Of a stretch of DNA of 6,402 nt, positions 4,593 to 6,402 are shown piece after piece. Under the pieces are notes generated by a model. That model made no database searches and was not told the origin of the DNA. It worked only from the letters and a program-made list of their open reading frames with translations. Source of the stretch: an uncultured Christensenella sp. (lineage in GTDB: Bacteria > Bacillota > Clostridia > Christensenellales > Borkfalkiaceae); assembly GCA_910585785.1 (NCBI GenBank), contig CAJUEV010000025.1, positions 1-6,402 of the forward strand, in the 5' to 3' direction. A program made the translations under genes and the position numbers. Positions within the stretch are counted from its first letter, which is position 1. Each line of letters starts with the position of its first letter.

Positions 4593-6402
4593 ATGTACGA
4601 GAAAGTTGACACGTCGCTCGATTTTGTAGAGCGCGAAAAGCGCATAATAGATTTTTGGAAGGAAAACGGAGTTTTTGAAGAAAGTATTTCCAAAAACGAA
4701 GGCGGAAAAGAGTTTTCGTTTTACGACGGTCCGCCCACAGCCAACGGCAAGCCGCATATAGGGCATATTTTAACGCGCGTTATGAAGGATTTGATACCGC
4801 GCTATCAGACGATGAAGGGCAAGCACGTTTTGCGTAAAGCGGGCTGGGATACGCACGGGCTGCCGGTAGAGCTGGAAGTTGAAAAGACTTTGGGGCTTGA
4901 CGGTAAACCGCAGATTGAAAGTTACGGCATAGAACCTTTCATAAAACAGTGCAAACAATCCGTCTGGAAGTATAAAAACGAGTGGGAAAAGATGTCCGAC
5001 CGCGTAGGCTATTGGGCGGATATGCAAAACCCCTACGTCACCTACGACGACAATTATATAGAGTCGGAGTGGTGGGCGCTTAAAGAAATGCACAAAAAAG
5101 GGCTGCTGTACAAGGGACATAAAATTGTGCCTTACTGCCCCCGTTGCGGTACGGCGCTTTCCTCGCACGAGGTTGCGCAGGGCTATAAATCGGTCAAGGA
5201 AAATTCCGCCGTCGCGCGCTTTAAAGTGCTTGGCGAAGACAATTTGTATATTCTCGCCTGGACGACGACGCCGTGGACGTTGCCTTCAAACGTCGCGCTG
5301 TGCGTAAATCCCGACGAATTGTACGTTGAAATAGAAAAGGACGGCGAAAGGTACATTCTCGCAAAGGCGCTTGTACAAGGATTTTTCGAGGAATATAAAG
5401 TTTTGTCGGAAAAACTCGGCAAGCAGCTTGAAGGTTTGGCTTATCAGCCCCTTTTTGAAGAAACCGTTGCGGAAATAAAGCGCATTTCGCCTTCAAACTC
5501 TGTTTATAAGGCGCATTACGTGGTTTGCGACGGCTACGTTACTATGGACAGCGGTACGGGCGTGGTGCACATTGCGCCCGCGTTCGGCGAGGACGACTAT
5601 AAAGTAGGCAAAAAATATAAATTGCCCGTAGTTCAGCTTGTAAACGAAAGAGGCTGCTTTGACGAAAGATTTGCAAGTTTAAGCGGAACGTTTGCAAAAA
5701 AAGCCGACAAATTCATTTTGGAAAGGCTTGAAAAAGACGGTACTTTGTTTAAGGTTATCCCTTTTGAACACGACTATCCGCACTGCTGGCGTTGCGACAC
5801 CCCGCTTTTGTACTATGCAAGGTCAAGCTGGTTTATAGAGGTAACAAAAGTCAAAAAGCAGATAATCGCCGCAAACCGCTCGGTTAACTGGATGCCCGAA
5901 AATATAAAAGAGGGCAGAATGGGCAACTTCCTTGAAAACGTTATTGACTGGGGGCTTTCCCGCGACAGATATTGGGGAACGCCGCTGCCCGTCTGGGTTT
6001 GCCCCGACTGCGGCGAAATCGAAGTTATTGGCGGCAAGGACGAACTTAAAGAAAAGTGCGGGCTTGCAAAATCGGAAAATATAGAGCTTCACCGTCCCTA
6101 TCTTGACAACCTTGTATGCAAGTGCCCCAAGTGCGGCGGCAAGATGAAGCGCACGCCCGAAGTTATAGACTGTTGGTTTGACTCCGGCTCGATGCCGTTT
6201 GCGCAGTATCACTATCCGTTTGAAAACAAAGCGCTGTTTGAAGAAACTTTCCCCGCCGACTTCATATCGGAAGCGGTTGACCAGACGCGCGGCTGGTTTT
6301 ATACTCTGCTTGTAATAAACACCATACTTTTCGGAAAAGCGCCCTTCAAAAACTGCATAGTTTTAGGGCACGTAAACGATAAAAACGGCATAAAAATGTC
6401 CA
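4593..6402 (+). CDS. ileS: Isoleucyl-tRNA synthetase, type 2-like, 5' part (runs off window end)
   Basis: IleRS charges tRNA-Ile with isoleucine and hydrolyses misformed Val-tRNA-Ile. 603 residues are visible, a bit over half of the usual ~1,000 or more. Class I motif HIGH is at residues 55-58 (NGKPHIGHIL), followed by GWDTHGLPVELEVEK. The editing domain (CP1) shows WTTTPWTLPSN at 223-233 and GTGVVHIAPAFGEDDY at 321-336. Four CxxC pairs are present (C182/C185, C398/C401, C470/C473, C511/C514), likely zinc sites. SRDRYWGTPLP at 456-466 and the HIGH-region wording fit the eukaryote-like IleRS2 class rather than the common bacterial IleRS1, which reads roughly SRQRAWGVPIP. The window cuts the gene just inside the KMSKS loop: the last codons encode NGIKMS. 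The start is fixed by GGAGG five bases upstream. Transcription is controlled by the T-box leader ahead of it. The type 2 assignment is by remembered motifs, not by a tree; ValRS and LeuRS are excluded by motif pattern and by the isoleucine specifier. Confidence 0.96.
   Translation, partial: MYEKVDTSLDFVEREKRIIDFWKENGVFEESISKNEGGKEFSFYDGPPTANGKPHIGHILTRVMKDLIPRYQTMKGKHVLRKAGWDTHGLPVELEVEKTLGLDGKPQIESYGIEPFIKQCKQSVWKYKNEWEKMSDRVGYWADMQNPYVTYDDNYIESEWWALKEMHKKGLLYKGHKIVPYCPRCGTALSSHEVAQGYKSVKENSAVARFKVLGEDNLYILAWTTTPWTLPSNVALCVNPDELYVEIEKDGERYILAKALVQGFFEEYKVLSEKLGKQLEGLAYQPLFEETVAEIKRISPSNSVYKAHYVVCDGYVTMDSGTGVVHIAPAFGEDDYKVGKKYKLPVVQLVNERGCFDERFASLSGTFAKKADKFILERLEKDGTLFKVIPFEHDYPHCWRCDTPLLYYARSSWFIEVTKVKKQIIAANRSVNWMPENIKEGRMGNFLENVIDWGLSRDRYWGTPLPVWVCPDCGEIEVIGGKDELKEKCGLAKSENIELHRPYLDNLVCKCPKCGGKMKRTPEVIDCWFDSGSMPFAQYHYPFENKALFEETFPADFISEAVDQTRGWFYTLLVINTILFGKAPFKNCIVLGHVNDKNGIKMS

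Noticed and set aside
4583..4595. Translational sequestration of the ileS ribosome binding site by the leader
   Set aside because: A clear terminator with a T-run lies before GGAGG, and I see no CCTCC near it free to pair; the only CCTCC is used in stem I. Control looks transcriptional.
4770..5168. A 132-codon open frame on the - strand across ileS, and a similar one at 5823-6212
   Set aside because: Both mirror conserved IleRS sequence and have no start signals of their own.

Overview
The window is a stretch of core-genome housekeeping DNA, all genes on the + strand: the 3' part of secA, a complete prfB (peptide chain release factor 2), a complete tsaD (tRNA t6A37 synthesis), a T-box riboswitch leader, and the 5' part of ileS. 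I see no mobile element, CRISPR array, tRNA or rRNA gene, and no sign of a new multi-gene system.

The organism is most likely a Bacillota (Firmicutes) lineage, probably Clostridia-like and of moderate GC. Three things suggest this: secA directly followed by prfB is a classic Firmicutes order, SecA carries a C-terminal SEC-C zinc motif, and ileS is preceded by a transcription-attenuating T-box with its own terminator and a strong GGAGG ribosome binding site. The genus cannot be named from the sequence. A complication is that prfB and tsaD have no visible Shine-Dalgarno sequence while ileS has a perfect one.

Layout: secA fragment (1-1914); a 105-base gap with a strong hairpin; prfB (2020-3120), whose 3' end forms a hairpin across its stop codon; an 83-base gap; tsaD (3204-4238), again with a hairpin across its stop codon; a 354-base region holding a promoter (-35 TTTACT, 17-base spacer, -10 TATAAT) and an isoleucine T-box leader (AUC specifier, stem I apical motifs, stem III, antiterminator and terminator); then ileS (4593 to the window end), cut just at its KMS signature.

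The most informative points are these. (1) The T-box leader reads tRNA-Ile charging, but its T-box bulge departs from the usual UGGNACC form. (2) The isoleucyl-tRNA synthetase looks like the type 2 (eukaryote-like) IleRS, a class known for natural mupirocin tolerance. (3) prfB lacks the programmed +1 frameshift: codons 25-26 are an ordinary Leu-Asp where many bacteria have a Leu codon and an in-frame UGA. (4) tsaD and ileS are linked in function as well as position: TsaD helps make t6A37 on ANN-decoding tRNAs including tRNA-Ile, and t6A37 is a known recognition element for E. coli IleRS. Whether they are co-regulated here is uncertain, because ileS appears to have its own promoter.
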